Source: Sorangium cellulosum
GTDB lineage: Bacteria > Myxococcota_A > Polyangia > Polyangiales > Polyangiaceae
Assembly: GCF_002950945.1 (NCBI RefSeq)
Contig: NZ_CP012673.1
Coordinates: forward strand, 992,001 to 1,056,000
Reading direction: 5' to 3'
DNA: 64,000 nt
Shown: one piece after another, positions 63,529 through 64,000 of the stretch
Position numbering within the stretch: the stretch's first letter is position 1
Layout: every line of letters starts with the position of its first letter
Notes under the pieces: model-generated
Told to the model about the DNA's origin: nothing
Database searches by the model: none
The model's input: the letters and a program-made list of their open reading frames with translations, nothing else
Made by a program: the position numbers and the translations under genes

Positions 63529-64000
63529 TCAGAGGAAGCGGGCGATGCGCGCCCGCACGCGCGGCTCGCCCATCACCGCCATGACCTCGGCGAGATCGGG
63601 GCTGTTGCGCGTCCCGCAGATCGCGACCCGGAGCGCCATCGAGACGTCGCCGACATGGCCCTTGAAAGCGTCCGGAGAGGCCTTGTACTGCTTCACCTCG
63701 CCGGCATAACCCGAGGCCACCGCGATCTGACGGATCTTCTCGAACCAGGCCTCCTTCGAGTCCGCAGGATCGAAGACCTCGAGCATCTGGCGGAGCAGCG
63801 GCTCGCGCTCGGCCTCGGGGACGTTCTCGGGGAAATCGAACGCGTCCACGCGGGCGTAGAGCTCGTCGTAGAAGAAGAAGAGCTGGTCGCGCAGGTCCTG
63901 CCACGTGACGATGCGCTTGTTCGACTTCTTGCCGCCGCGCTCGATGCCGAGCGCGCGCTTCGTGTACTCCGGATCCCGCTCCATCAGCGCGGCGAGCTCC
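63529..64000 (-). CDS. gltX: Glutamyl-tRNA synthetase, C-terminal part (continues beyond window)
   Basis: The last 156 residues of a larger protein whose upstream part is outside the window. The sequence VTWQDLRDQLFFFYDELYAR, then WFEKIRQIAVASGYAGEVKQY and MALRVAICGTRNSPDLAEVMAVMG, matches the anticodon-binding domain and C-terminal end of GluRS (SMALRVAICG.. is equivalent to the family's ALRVALTGR...SP-L). It would attach Glu to tRNA-Glu. Next to gluQ on the same strand, suggesting a pairing of ancestor and derived enzyme. Confidence 0.85.
   Translation of the reverse strand, partial: ELAALMERDPEYTKRALGIERGGKKSNKRIVTWQDLRDQLFFFYDELYARVDAFDFPENVPEAEREPLLRQMLEVFDPADSKEAWFEKIRQIAVASGYAGEVKQYKASPDAFKGHVGDVSMALRVAICGTRNSPDLAEVMAVMGEPRVRARIARFL

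Overview
The window is chromosomal DNA of very high G+C content (strongly G/C-biased third codon positions). It carries serine/threonine kinases fused to other domains, an ECF-type sigma factor paired with a kinase, multi-GAF hybrid histidine kinases, large Cys-rich lipoproteins and a DUF2400 gene. This mix points to a myxobacterium of the Sorangium/Polyangium type. No phage, conjugative or CRISPR region is visible.

Layout. 1-4.2 kb: end of an unrecognised repeat-type protein, then a zinc-finger/kinase/TPR protein with an ECF-like sigma factor, all on the minus strand. 4.6-6.5 kb: M23 peptidase lipoprotein. 6.5-9.3 kb (minus): a lipoprotein translationally coupled to tyrS, then an IHF/HU protein with a poly-Asp tail. 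9.4-14.2 kb (minus): two giant GT-C-like membrane proteins. 14.3-14.9 kb: two tandem, homologous putative small RNAs. 15.1-15.4 kb: a fused DsbA/parvulin gene remnant. 15.9-20.2 kb: GAF protein, histidine kinase and DUF2400 operon, followed by a third C-loop RNA. 20.9-29.9 kb: alpha/beta hydrolase, two paralogous Cys-rich lipoproteins of beta-domain arrays, and a TPR protein. 30.1-37.3 kb: a complex I operon, nuoABCD-G-H-I, without nuoE/F. 37.4-43.3 kb: gatB, plsC and a hybrid kinase. 43.3-44.3 kb: a palindromic element and a 21-bp minisatellite. 44.3-51.6 kb: small proteins, ddl, a GHMP sugar kinase and a HelD-like helicase. 51.87 kb: initiator tRNA-Met with promoter and terminator. 52.7-56.8 kb: a membrane-anchored double globin and a kinase/ExeA fusion. 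57-64 kb: lysyl oxidase-like lipoprotein, GST, lysozyme-like protein, MFS exporter, a second copy of the palindromic element, gluQ and the 3' end of gltX.

The most unusual signals are non-coding. (1) Two elements (43329-43594 and 62203-62460) share a conserved core of about 165 bp, but each is bracketed by its own private, perfect 47-50 bp inverted repeat. (2) Three putative small RNAs end in terminators whose 9-nt loops are almost pure C while the stems differ. Among proteins, notable cases are a NuoH with an inserted block of about 145 residues predicted to span the membrane four times, a bacterial lysyl oxidase with all cofactor residues, and the double globin next to a kinase fused to an ExeA-like domain whose Walker A lysine is replaced by arginine.

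All calls come from reading the sequence and recalled family knowledge; no database search was run.
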